A DNA stretch of 64,000 nucleotides, from positions 30,755,354-30,819,353 of the forward strand of contig NC_069126.1 of assembly GCF_026914265.1 (NCBI RefSeq), read 5' to 3'. Shown here piece by piece: positions 45,536 to 56,176 of the stretch; position 1 is the first letter of the stretch; the number at the start of each line of letters is the position of its first letter. The DNA is from Mya arenaria. Lineage: Eukaryota; Mollusca; Bivalvia; Myida; Myidae. The notes under the pieces are model-generated. The model searched no databases and was not told the origin of the DNA. It was given only the letters and a program-made list of their open reading frames with translations. The translations under genes and the position numbers were made by a program.

Positions 45536-47429
45536 GTCATGGTCGAAAGCGCACATTTATGCGGACTGTAAAGAACGTAAATTATGTAATAAATTTGACA
45601 AAACTTGTTAGAAATGAGATTAATTGAAGTAGCTGTAAGTTGCAACTGCCAAGTTTATCAGGGTGTGTATGGATTTATAACCATATGCGAAATATTTGAT
45701 TATATAATGTATTCGGTACATAAGTAGAAGTAGTTCGTTTTTCTTTTAAATAATAGTATTAATGAATTTTAGTGTTTTAACGTGTGCTTTGTATATCTAA
45801 GTTTAAATTGATTGTCAGTGAAGTGTATAATTGCATAAAGGAATTAAGATCCCCTTGCGTAAAGTCATTAAACTACTAAATTAAAATTACTACGCGATCT
45901 ACTTGCAGCGTAGTTAAATGTAACTAGTTCTGACATTGTAAACCGTTCATATATATCCGAGGTTGTTTTCGATGCAAAATTGCCTAGGAGTTTCGAATGA
46001 ACAAAATGTGTTTAAAGCACACTACATACACTGTTCATCATGTTTACAAAAATTCTCTCATAATTTCATTTTCGCAGTTTTAACTATTCGTCGATTAATC
46101 ACTTTGTGTCGATTTTAGCTTTAGCTCTGACAGAAGATTGATTTGAGCCTCAATAACTGATCACATGCGAAAACTTCAAACATAAACCATTTGCGAAATC
46201 CCAAACGTTGGACGCAATTAAATTTTATAGCACTTACGTGTGTTTTAAACAATTAATCATTTTCTTACATTAGTTGTTTTTACTATAAATATTTATGTCT
46301 ATTTTGAAGGTATCTGATGTTCCAAATATGCTTTTCGATTTATCGTGCCATATACCACAATGTTAAAAGAATTGATATGACTATATTATATTAGAATTGC
46401 AAGTATGTACCAGTTTATCCAACTAATTGAATGAAAAAAAACCGTAAGCATACTGAGGAGTCTATACATGTAGAATTATAAATCAAGCGCATTTATGTTA
46501 AGAAATTGATATACATTTGTATAATATAAAAATCATCGTTTATATATTTTTAAGTTATTTTACAGTTGTAAATAATCTCCAAAATGTTTCTTTTCTTCTT
46601 CTTCTATTAATTATACGTTAAACTCACAGTTTTATTTTGATATGATTTTTTTTCTACCTTCTTGTATGTCCTTAAATTTAACTTATATATTTCTTTCTTT
46701 TTTCCTTGTATTGTGCCAGGCATCGCTGTTGCCATACTGACTATGTTTTTATATATACTTATACGTATTGTATTTCGACAGAAATTTATTACATGTTTAC
46801 GACAATAAAAAAATTCTCTCTGCTGTCTCTTGTCTGTTATTTTTATCCAGTTCACGTTATCCAAAATGTTGATTGACTGGCTAATATTTATCCAATAGTT
46901 ATTATTTACCAATCAAATCATTTAAATATGCTAGCCAGCTAAAAGATTTCATTTGAAAATCTTAGCAAGGTGGCTGATGTGTTAACAAAATAACCGAAAC
47001 ACAAAGGCCTTGTTTTTTTCTTGGACATTTTCATACGGCGTGGGGTAGCATCGCGAAGGCACTTATAGGATTCCATTTAATTAATATAGATATATGAATA
47101 AAATAAACAACACAAACACGTTAAGTTTAATATCTTTAACGTTTTGGCGTAACGCCTTTATCAGTAGATATAAACAAACAATATAAAGTCATTTGTAATT
47201 TGTAATAGGCTATTGTATCACTTAATGAAACACTATTCGTAATACATCATAGATGAAATTATTGCAGTTCATATTTTTCAATTCTTTACTTCAACATAGT
47301 TCGGACGTGAAATGACCTATTTTGCAACCATTCAAGACCATTAAGTAATTGTTTTCGGTGTAAATTTTACATAATAATTTTCTACTCGTGTAACCCTTTT
47401 AAATGATACAAAAAATAAAATCGGAGCGC
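45536..47429. other. AT-rich intergenic DNA
   Basis: No gene, RNA or named repeat supported in about 1.9 kb. Confidence 0.5.
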
Positions 47430-47815
47430 CAGTAGTGGTGGGCCGATTATTGGCGGTAGTCGATTTATCGTCGCCGCTCGACGTCGACGTTCTGCGACGA
47501 TGTTTTGCCGGTATCGATTCATCAAAAATGTTTGTTTTTGAATGTTTTGTTGGCAATTTAACATAAACATTCTTGTTGTTTGTTGGAAAAGTTAAAAGTT
47601 TCATACCACATAAATATTTCACTTCTTTAAATTTTATCATTTATTCTGAAGTCGTGCAAGTAGAGTAATTTTATTTATCAGTACCTACTAACTAGATGCC
47701 GAATGACATAAAGTGTCTCATTTTAAATTTTTGGATAATTATCGATTAATCCGATTAATAAGTCGGTCTGTCTGTCCGATTAATCGATAATGAAAAGCCA
47801 GCCGATAGTCACAAA
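47430..47815. mobile_element. Possible hAT-like MITE remnant
   Basis: The left part reads agtagtggtgggccgattat, close to hAT-type ends, and the right part has ccgattaatcgataatg; the ends are only roughly inverted. Low certainty. Confidence 0.3.
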
Positions 47816-47829
47816 GCATTCTAAAATCA

Positions 47830-48095
47830 CATATTATTTTATCCGCGGATACCTTAAAATCAACATTTTACTGGGAGTTGTAAGTTAAAAAAATAATTAC
47901 ACATAATTTTACCGCGGATACCTTAAAATCAACATCTTACTGGGCGTTGTAAGTCAAAAAAAAAATAATTACACATAATTTTACCGCGGATACCTTAAAA
48001 TCAACATCTTACTGGGCGTTGTAAGTAAAAAAAAAAATAATTACACATAATTTTACAGCGGATACCTTAAAATCAACATCTTACTGGGCGTTGTT
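47830..48095. repeat. 69-72 bp tandem repeat, 4 units
   Basis: Units anchored at ccgcggataccttaaaatca (47843, 47912, 47984) and a ccagcgg-type variant (48056), with ttactgggcgttgtaagt; length differences come from A runs. Confidence 0.9.
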
Positions 48096-48349
48096 TTCTA
48101 AAAAATTAATTTCTGGAATGAAGTTTTTAGATTTCGAAATCGTGTTGTTTTTGTCTTTGAGGATTGAAAAATGCGGTTTTGATACGCAACGTTTCAATCA
48201 TTAACTCGTGATATTTACAATGCATTCACATGCGGGGTTTTTTTCTATCATGTCTTTATTATTTTATCGTTGCAATGTTTAAAGTGACACTCTTATTTAA
48301 AAACAATACATACACATTATAACAAAACACATTTTGAGTGATGAACCTT

Positions 48350-48601
48350 TAACTAAGTCACTCTCGTTGGCACGATGTTCCGCGAGAGTGTTGTCTTGCG
48401 TTTTAGGGGAAACCGGAGTACCCGGAGAAAACCCACTTGTCCGGCTTGGTAGTGGTCACCAAGCTAGACAAGTGGGTTTTCTCCGGGTATTCCGGTTTCC
48501 CCCACAACACAAGACCACAATCTCGCGCAACATCGATGGGTGACTTAGTATAAGCTTCATAGCTTTCTTCACAATCGTTGTAAATCATATAATGTTTAAA
48601 C
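48350..48601. mobile_element. Two SINE family S1 bodies joined head-to-head (long inverted repeat)
   Basis: Left arm, minus orientation (gtcactctcgttggcacg, ccggagtacccggagaaaac), meets a right arm, plus orientation (gttttctccgggtattccgg, tgacttagtataagctt), at about 48450. Both lack the tRNA-like head. The arms are about 97 bp each and largely complementary. Confidence 0.85.
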
Positions 48602-50480
48602 TAAATCTTTAACTACCTACTAAATAAAGCATTTATGGAAAATATTAATTACTGTTAACAAGATTATAACCCTGTATTTAATAGCTAAATATCCACAAAT
48701 ATTAAATGACTGGTGAATATTTACAGTGATCAACTATCGTCTCATGAGGTAGATCTATCGTTTCCTGCACCTTTCAAATTCAACAAGGTTTCCCTCAAGA
48801 ACCATTGTATTCGATTATTCTTCATCCTTTTTGGAAATTAAAAAAATAATGTTTTAATTGTGGTTCAGGGGCGGATCCAGGATTCGACGTTAGAGGGGGC
48901 TTACCGTCATGACTTGCGCCACCCCCTAAGAAACTAAATTCAGGGGCAGGGGAGCTTGATGGTCCTCCACCACAAAAATGTTAATATTTTCTAGCCCGAA
49001 ATGGTGTATTTTGGGCGCATATTATCCCCCCCCCGTATCCGCTAGTGGGTATAACTTATTTGGGAGTAAGAGTGCATCTTTAATACCTTTACTAATTGAT
49101 AAAAACAACACGTCAATGTAAACACCTGAGACAAACACAGTTGCCGAAAAGTTAACTAATATATTTCATTATAGTTTAGTCATATGTATACTAAAAGTAG
49201 CATTAACATGTAATGAAATTACAGCCCTTACAAAATGGTGCCGTAAAACATTCGTATTTCCATGATATAATTGATTTCATAATAAAAGAAATGTAATGGA
49301 ATAACAGCCCTATCAAAATTAGGCCGTAAACCCTTCTTATTTCCATGATGTAATTGATTACATAATTACCACCAAGCTTAAAGTTTTCACAACTTTTCAC
49401 ATACTTTACCGAAATGGACGAACTATAAAGTTATGATTTCATGAAAGACGGAAGTTTAACAGTATCCAACGTCATATGTATTCAACCATTAAGTTCAAAT
49501 CACCTGAATCCCCTACCAATAGTGGCCACCTGTCTTAAGCAGCCAATGTTACCTTTTCCCAATGGTGGCCACTTAAAACAGATGATTCTGGTTATAGTGT
49601 GTTAGTAGAATGTTCCCTGTAGTAAGTTTTGCTTTTAGTTTGATCAATAATAACGGTAGCGTTTTTTGGTTAACTTGAGCCAGATAAGCGTCATCTGGTT
49701 CGTTAGGTTTTGGGTCTTCCAAAAAAAAAACATGTTTCAAAAATAAAAAATAACGAAAAAAACTGCAATCACGAATCAAGGCATTGAAGGTTCTGAAGTT
49801 GCGAGTGTCAAAAAACAACAACCTTGCAACGTATTATCTCGAAGTGGTTGAAGTAAGGATTATAAAATGTATTTATCTTTAATGTGTTTGTATGTTGTGT
49901 TTTCTTTTGCCTCGTAGGTAGGTTTAGAAACTTGAATCTGACGGTAAACTTGGTATGGCCTCACTTGCGCCAAAATTGTTCATGTTGGGTATTGTGATCG
50001 TTCGTCATCCGTAGTTTGTCGTCGTCAACATCTGCTCTAATCATCTTCATTAGATACATGGCTAATTTCAACCCCAAAACCCGTCACATAAATGGTCGCT
50101 GTAATGTCATCTACGGAACGCTTTCAAAAAATAAAATCCACTCAGAACCCCGGTCATAATGAAGTTCCAAAGCAAACAACCTCAAATAACTATATTCGTA
50201 AACTGTTAACTCGAATTTTATAGTTCCAAAAATGGCGTGCATTAAAATGTTTCAATAAAAATGAAAGCTGAAAGCCAGATACCTCAGGCTCGATTTTGTA
50301 TTTCATTTACAGAACAAATATTAAGGTGGCCGTCTACCAAGGTTGCTCAAATCAGTACGATTAGTCAACAACATCGAAAAAGACAGCATAAATCTTAGAT
50401 GTATGGCATCCTGTTGGTTCGTTTTGGCTCAATTGAGGGTATTGTATTAGGGAATCCATACAATAGTTGAAACAATCCAG
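48602..50480. other. Intergenic DNA
   Basis: No gene supported. Contains a short repeat relative at 49515-49585 (agtggccacctgtcttaa, like 26566-26640) and two copies of a roughly 90-bp segment around 49211-49290 and 49293-49370 (gtaatggaataacagcccta-type words). Confidence 0.5.
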
Positions 50481-50500
50481 TGCCATCACTGTCAAAACTG

Positions 50501-50548
50501 TGACGTCACAGTCACATCGTTTACATCATTGTCAAATCTGTGACGTCA
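50501..50548. promoter_or_regulatory. Two full CRE palindromes 40 bp apart
   Basis: TGACGTCA at 50501-50508 and 50541-50548, each preceded by gtcaaa(a/t)ctg, so they sit in a 40-bp duplication. Binding by CREB/ATF factors is inferred. Confidence 0.45.
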
Positions 50549-50635
50549 TTGTTTAGATTACCTTTCCATGGCGATTCCTAAACACATAATAATACAACTA
50601 TGCAAATGTATATATATATATATATATGTATATAC

Positions 50636-51172
50636 ATTGCCGTAGCCAGACTTAAAAAAACACCGAGGCAGAACGGTCTTGGGGGTCCGGGGGCATGCCC
50701 CCCCCCCCCCCCCCCCAGGATTTTTTTTCTTGCAAGAAGCGATTTCCTGCATTCTGTTACATAAGAATATAATATTTCAACATTTTTAGTGCTATAACTA
50801 TTGATACAGTTGAAGTTAATTCTACACGGTTTACATAATTTTAGACAAAACAAATGTGCATTTAGAAGAAATTTACTGTCACAATCATATGAGGCTTTGT
50901 TACCAATACCATAAACCTACTTCTAAACGTCTCACGTATCGTCACTTTACATAATCAATAAGTAAACATTTAACGGTATGGTACCGTAGTTTGTAGAGTT
51001 TATTCTATTATATCTAATATTCAGTTGTTGTTTTTTCAAATATAGACATTCCACCTCAATGGTTGTGTAAATTGTGCAAATGAAGAAAGTCGAAAAGAGT
51101 TATACAGCCTATAGAAATTGTCATATGCCAAAAAAAAAACACCTCGGTGTGCCTCAGTGTAGTTACGGCACT
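50636..51172. mobile_element. Non-autonomous TIR element (family E)
   Basis: Ends ATTGCCGTAGCCAGACT and AGTGTAGTTACGGCACT are imperfect inverted repeats, with an inner pair acaccgaggca / gcctcagtg, flanked by TATA. Includes gggggtccgggggcatgc followed by a run of about 20 C. No coding capacity. Confidence 0.7.
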
Positions 51173-51227
51173 GATATATATATGACACATTTATAAACAT
51201 AATCATAATTATATATGTTTCCTGTTT

Positions 51228-51798
51228 CTGTGTCGTATTGCGTCTCTGTGACATAATGCGTCTCTGTGACGAAATGCGTCTCTGTGACGTAATGTGTCTC
51301 TGTGACGTAATGCGTCTCCGTGAAGTTTGTGTCTCTGTGACGTTGTGTGTCTCTGTGACGTTCTGTGTCTGTGACGTTGTGTGTCTCTGTGACGTTATGT
51401 ATCTCTGTGACGTTATTTGTCTCGTGACAACATGCGTCTCTGTGACGTTATGTATCTCTGTGACGTTATGTATCTCTGTGACGTTATGTATCTCTGTGAC
51501 GTTATGTGTCTCGGTGACGTTATTTGTCTCTGTGACGTTATGTGTCTCTTTGACGTTATGTATCTCTGTGACGTTATTTGTCTCTGTGACGTTATTTGTC
51601 TCTGTAACGTTATGCGTCTCTGTGACGTTATGCGTCTCTGTGACGTTATGTATCTATGTGACGTTATGCGTCTCTGTGACGTTATGTAACTATGTGACGT
51701 TATGCGTCTCTGTGACGTTATGTATCTATGTGACGTTATGTATCTCTGTGACATCATACGTCTCTGTGACATCATGCTTCTCTGTGACGTTAATTGTC
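51228..51798. repeat. 18-bp TGACGT minisatellite, about 30 units
   Basis: Unit tatgtatctctgtgacgt with many point variants. Nearly every unit has TGACGT (a CRE half-site), usually TGACGTTA. Both strands stay open because the period is a multiple of three; not a gene. Confidence 0.92.
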
Positions 51799-52040
51799 TG
51801 TAAGGCCTCTAAACGGGGGCATCGTTTATTATTTTCCAACTAGACTTGTCCTTGTTATTTCCAACGTTATGTTTACTTTGACTAGTGGTCATTCTTTGCC
51901 CGATGCTCCTTCATATTTCCAACTCCGTTGAGCGTAAAAGACCCTTTGATTTCGTGATTTCATGAATGGTTATACATACAACGAGGTCAACAAAACTTTC
52001 TTTAACGTATCAAAAAAAAATACATGTTCAGTTAGCGATC

Positions 52041-52118
52041 TCGCTTGGCTCGATATTCCCGAGGCTCGAAGTATGTTGGCCGGTCCGTGGAATATCGAGC
52101 CAACGGGTTTCGACTGTA
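52041..52118. mobile_element. MITE family D, half copy
   Basis: cttggctcgatattcccgag, gccggtccgtgg, cgagccaacgggtttcgact, matching 56345-56426. Confidence 0.7.
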
Positions 52119-53999
52119 TATCTGTGTCATCTATCTATTATACTAAGTAGCTCCTGCCATAATACGAAAAACGTGACCGCATTTTGTTATTGAAAATGAT
52201 TTCGACCCTATTTACAATCCCGTAAGGTGTACATTTTCACCAAACATGGGTTTAAAATTCAACATCGCTTAACAACTATTCCCGATATGTTTCAGCGCAA
52301 TCGTTGGCTCTTAAAATCGTTCAAAGACAAAGGTATATTGTAAGGGAGTTTTGCCTATGTGACCCCAACCAACTGGCTAGGTTAATTTTCCATGGTATGC
52401 ATTTGTTTTGCTGATTGCACAATTCTAAGGGCACTGACCCCATTCATAAACAGCTAAAAACAAAAATACTGAATTCTAATGTAAATATTAGAATTTCGTT
52501 TTGTTTCGATGGACCTATTTTTCGAGAAGGGAAAATAACAAAAATAACATTTTATAAAATTTAACAATGTTTAATATTTTACGTCATCATACAATGTAAT
52601 TATAAATGCAATTACGTCAAGTAACGAAGGTCACAGTACAACAAAATAAGTTCCAATAAAATCGGGCTCTTTCAAATGGTTTTACATGAATACAACACAA
52701 TGCAATTTACATAAACGTGATTAGAATGTGCAATTTAGATAACTAAACCATTTCAACTTGACAAATACACAGAAATCGCAACAAAAATAAACATTTATCT
52801 GTAAGGCCAGTTTAAAGAATGTTTTAACGCTGAAAAAAGAAGAAAAAAAATGTAAGATTTTCACAGAAAAAAAAACTCGAAAAGAAATAGATTTTTTTTT
52901 TATAAAAAATCATTTTTAATTAAGAAATGAGTTCACTTAAATGCATTTTATTCAGAAATAAGTGTGTGCTTCGTGTGTGTTTTGTTTATTTCAAAATTTA
53001 GCGTATAACATTTAATGCGGTAAAGAATTACATGTGTTTCAAGCAATATGTTTGTGTCAGAACAGAGCGACATAAAAAGCACATATTTACGAAAAACAAG
53101 TTTACGACTAAAGACGGTCAAAACGTTACAAATTTGATTGTCCTAATTCGGCAACGAATGAGTTTATTTTTCACAGAATGCCCAAAAAATCCTCGTTACA
53201 GAAAATTATCTAAAATAAAAAAAACCCAGCTCATGATTTCCAAACGTGTTAATTCTGTGTACAATTTAAGAGCTTAACGTAATACCAATGTAATTTGATC
53301 TACTTCCATATATCAACATGCGTCATATTTATAAAGACAAAACTATGTTTTAATAAGGTACATGAAATGTAAAATGTGTGTTTTTGCATTTTATATATTA
53401 AGAGTTCATTTTAAATGCAAATCGTAATATCAATGTAATTTGTTCTACATCCATATATAACATGCGTCATAATTATGAACCAAAAAACTTATGTTTTAAT
53501 ATGTTAAATACTCTTTTTGCTCTTTTTAATAAGGGTATTTAACCATGTAAACATGGATCAGACATTTTAAGCATAGTGGAATATTTTAGTAAAAGCACGT
53601 TTTAAAAAAACAATAAAAAATGCACGAATAAAAAACAAATTAAGGCATAAAAACATATTTATAAGATTTAAAAAAGTCGATATATATGAAAATAAGATAT
53701 GCATTTGTTATTATGCTAATTAGTTAATAAAGTGAGCGTATATGAAAATTAAAACCATAGAGCACAAAAAACAACCCTTCACGAATTCCACTCAAATCCT
53801 CATAAATATAAAATATAGAACACTCAGACTCTATAATAAGCATTTAAAACGCTAAATTTAATGAAAATATGTATGTACCCAAAAGTGTATGACTAAATGG
53901 CAAAATATGATAGAACCATATCGAAATATTTTTTGGTTTTGATTAGGACCATTGATTGCTTCAACCAGCAAACAGATGGAAGCTGACACTCTGCTCTAG
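52119..53999. other. AT-rich intergenic DNA
   Basis: No gene supported. A partial direct repeat (aatgtaatttgatctacttc-type words at 53288 and 53433) is the only structure noted. Confidence 0.5.
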
Positions 54000-54145
54000 G
54001 GTGATATTCAATATTGGTCTTAATTGGATTTTAGAACGATGTAGCTAATCGGAGTGTGTGATATAAATAGCGGGCGTATACAATGAATGAAGTCGATGAT
54101 GTTTGACTATAAGATTGATTTAAGTTGCATATTGAATACCACTCC
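54000..54145. repeat. Dispersed element family G, copy 1 (downstream of Hox1)
   Basis: 146 bp from attcaatattggtcttaatt to gttgcatattgaataccac with inverted-repeat ends; the second copy is at 62845-62990, same orientation. Confidence 0.75.
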
Positions 54146-54188
54146 AGAAATATTGTATTAATTCATACATTGTAATGTTCATATTCTC

Positions 54189-54546
54189 TTAAAGCAGATG
54201 CATTCTCACACAGATTGACAGTCTTGACCATTTTTTCATTTTTTTCGTCTCAGAATCAGCTGGGCACCAATGCCTTCAATGCAATCATATAAGATAACTC
54301 ACAATAGAACAGATCTCAATTGTTTGAAAAACTTCCGAAAATTTCATTTTTCTTAAAGCGTTAGTAAAACTTTTAGCCATAAATAATCAATTTTCGAACT
54401 TAAAATTGAACAAGTTCGACCTGTTCTTTGTCAGCAGTCCAATATTACAGGTTTTCAGACATTAACGCAAAAAAATGGTTCATTCGAAGACAAAAAAATA
54501 AAAAAAAGTGTAACATAAAAACAATCTGTGAGAGAGCACGCTTTAA
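54189..54546. mobile_element. Palindromic MITE family A, diverged full copy
   Basis: TTAAAGCAGATGCATTCTCA to AGAGAGCACGCTTTAA, with internal tttgtcagcagtcc and gttcattcgaagacaaaa. Confidence 0.8.
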
Positions 54547-54885
54547 TCAATAATGGTAAGCAATATGTTACAGTAAACACTCTTTAATTTTGAATTTCAC
54601 TATGGAGTGAGCACATCTAAACATGAATGGCTTTATTTATACACATTTTTTGAGACCCTGCCTCCAGTACATGTATTTAAAAGACATTTAAAAGAAAATG
54701 AAACAATTAAGTTTTCAAGCAAAATTTATACATATTTGCCCTTAAAACAATGCGCGCCGGTATCCAATAAATAAAATAGTAACTACGCATGACTAGATAG
54801 ATACACATGTGTATGATAATGAAATACATGAGCGTTCGAAAAACAAAACAATTGCAATGCCTTATGGTTAACACTTACAGGGTGA

Positions 54886-55098
54886 TGAGTCACGTGATTT
54901 AAAGGGGTTCTCACATGGGTCACCACGGGCCACAAACGATGTAAACAAACAAGTAAGTGACGTTAATTTCTAAATAACCTTTTTGACAGAAAATATATTA
55001 AAATATTTCTCAGCCTATAAAAGACTATGCTTTATCTGCTTCTACACGTGTGGCCCGTGGTGACCCATGTGATAACCCATTTGAAGTCACGTGGTCAC
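54886..55098. mobile_element. TIR element with E-boxes in both arms (family F)
   Basis: About 45-bp inverted arms: gtcacgtgatttaaaggg, cacatgggtcaccacgggcc versus ggcccgtggtgacccatgtg, gaagtcacgtgg. Each arm carries a CACGTG (54891-54896, 55088-55093). Confidence 0.8.
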
Positions 55099-55630
55099 TA
55101 ACCCTGGCTTCTCTTGATATACCGCCGGAATGTTTCTTATATTCTTCATCGAAAACTTTTTGTTACGATTATTTCAAAACAAAACATGTCTTTCAATTCA
55201 GAGACATCCAATGTCATTGTATTTGCACAAACAAATGTGAGATTATTATTTATTTGTAAACATAACTTGTATGAATAAGAACAGAAACCAATTCCATACA
55301 GACTATAACGAATCTATTTTCAATATCAGAATATTCCAGTCCAAATCTTTCTTTTGGTTAACGTTTTGGGTCTGTTGGTATTTTGAGGTATTCTTGTATG
55401 ACAACTTTGGGTATTATGCTTTGTTCACACATTGTACTTGACAATGTATGTTCTGGTCACAATTTGTTTTCCTTCCGTCCGCTATTAGGCAGCATTTTTG
55501 ATCATTAAGCTAAATGCTCGTTAAATGTCATCTCAAAGCCCACGTGCATTGGAGCAGTATATTGCACTTTGACTATGCGCGACGATGCACACAACACCTC
55601 AACATTTTAAACGCAGTCCAATGTTATTAC

Positions 55631-55728
55631 CACGTGACCACTGACTAGGTCACGTGATCATGTTTGACTAGATACAGTACAGTCATTGGTTAGTTAACGC
55701 GTATTGACAAATGCAATTTAGTCACGTG
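55631..55728. promoter_or_regulatory. Cluster of three CACGTGA E-boxes just 3' of Hox1
   Basis: CACGTG at 55631-55636, 55651-55656 and 55723-55728, each extended to CACGTGA on the plus strand. Function unknown. Confidence 0.35.
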
Positions 55729-55778
55729 ATTTCAGCCAACAGGCCAAAACGTAAGGAATTCTACAAACAACATTATGC

Positions 55779-55784
55779 TTTATT
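55779..55784 (-). terminator. Hox1 candidate poly(A) signal
   Basis: TTTATT on the plus strand (AATAAA on the minus strand) about 40 bp past the Hox1 stop; a more distal signal is equally possible. Confidence 0.3.
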
Positions 55785-55820
55785 CAGGGTGTCCTCTTAT
55801 GGGTAGACCTCACTTCCGGT

Positions 55821-56176
55821 TTATCTCGTGTCTTGACACATTGCTAAAGAAGTCACACCAAGAGAATCGAGTCCAATTTGACAGTTTTCTCTGTTTGACG
55901 CATTAAATTGTGCTTCTCTCATCCTCTTCTTCTGCTTCATCCTCCGATTTTGAAACCAAATCTTAACTTGTGTCTCATTTAGTCCAAGCGACGCAGCAAT
56001 TTCGATGCGCCTGGCTCGTGTAAGGTACTTGTTAAAGTGAAACTCTTTCTCTAACTCTGTAAGCTGTTTGTTGGTGAAGTTGGTTCGTCCCATATTCGCA
56101 CCAGCGCCGGTCTGAGGGGTCGCTTGAGTTGTGGGGTAGCCGTACTCGGCCTGTTTGGTTACTGGGGGCACAGTAC
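55821..56176 (-). CDS. Hox1: Hox1 (labial class) homeobox gene, terminal exon
   Basis: The exon starts at acceptor ctgttttcag|GT (phase 1) and ends with TAA at 55823-55821, coding 117 full codons plus the split one. After a 26-residue linker ([12 protein letters not shown]...) comes a complete homeodomain (56099-55920): [56 protein letters not shown]. The stretch [20 protein letters not shown] is diagnostic of the labial/Hox1 class. Trp48, Phe49, Asn51 and Arg53 of helix 3 are present. Hox1 proteins are nuclear transcription factors for anterior patterning and bind DNA with Pbx/Exd and Meis/Hth. The tail after the homeodomain is short (about 30 residues). The first exon, with the expected Pbx-binding hexapeptide, is not in the window; it should lie beyond 64000, as should Hox2 and the rest of any cluster. 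Confidence 0.96.

Noticed and set aside
47341-47640. 99-residue minus-strand frame rich in Arg, Ser and Thr
   Set aside because: Overlaps a probable transposon remnant; no family match recognised and no splice support.
51238-51843. Open frames of 90-201 residues on both strands with six-residue repeats
   Set aside because: By-products of the 18-bp TGACGT minisatellite; both strands are open at once, which argues against coding.
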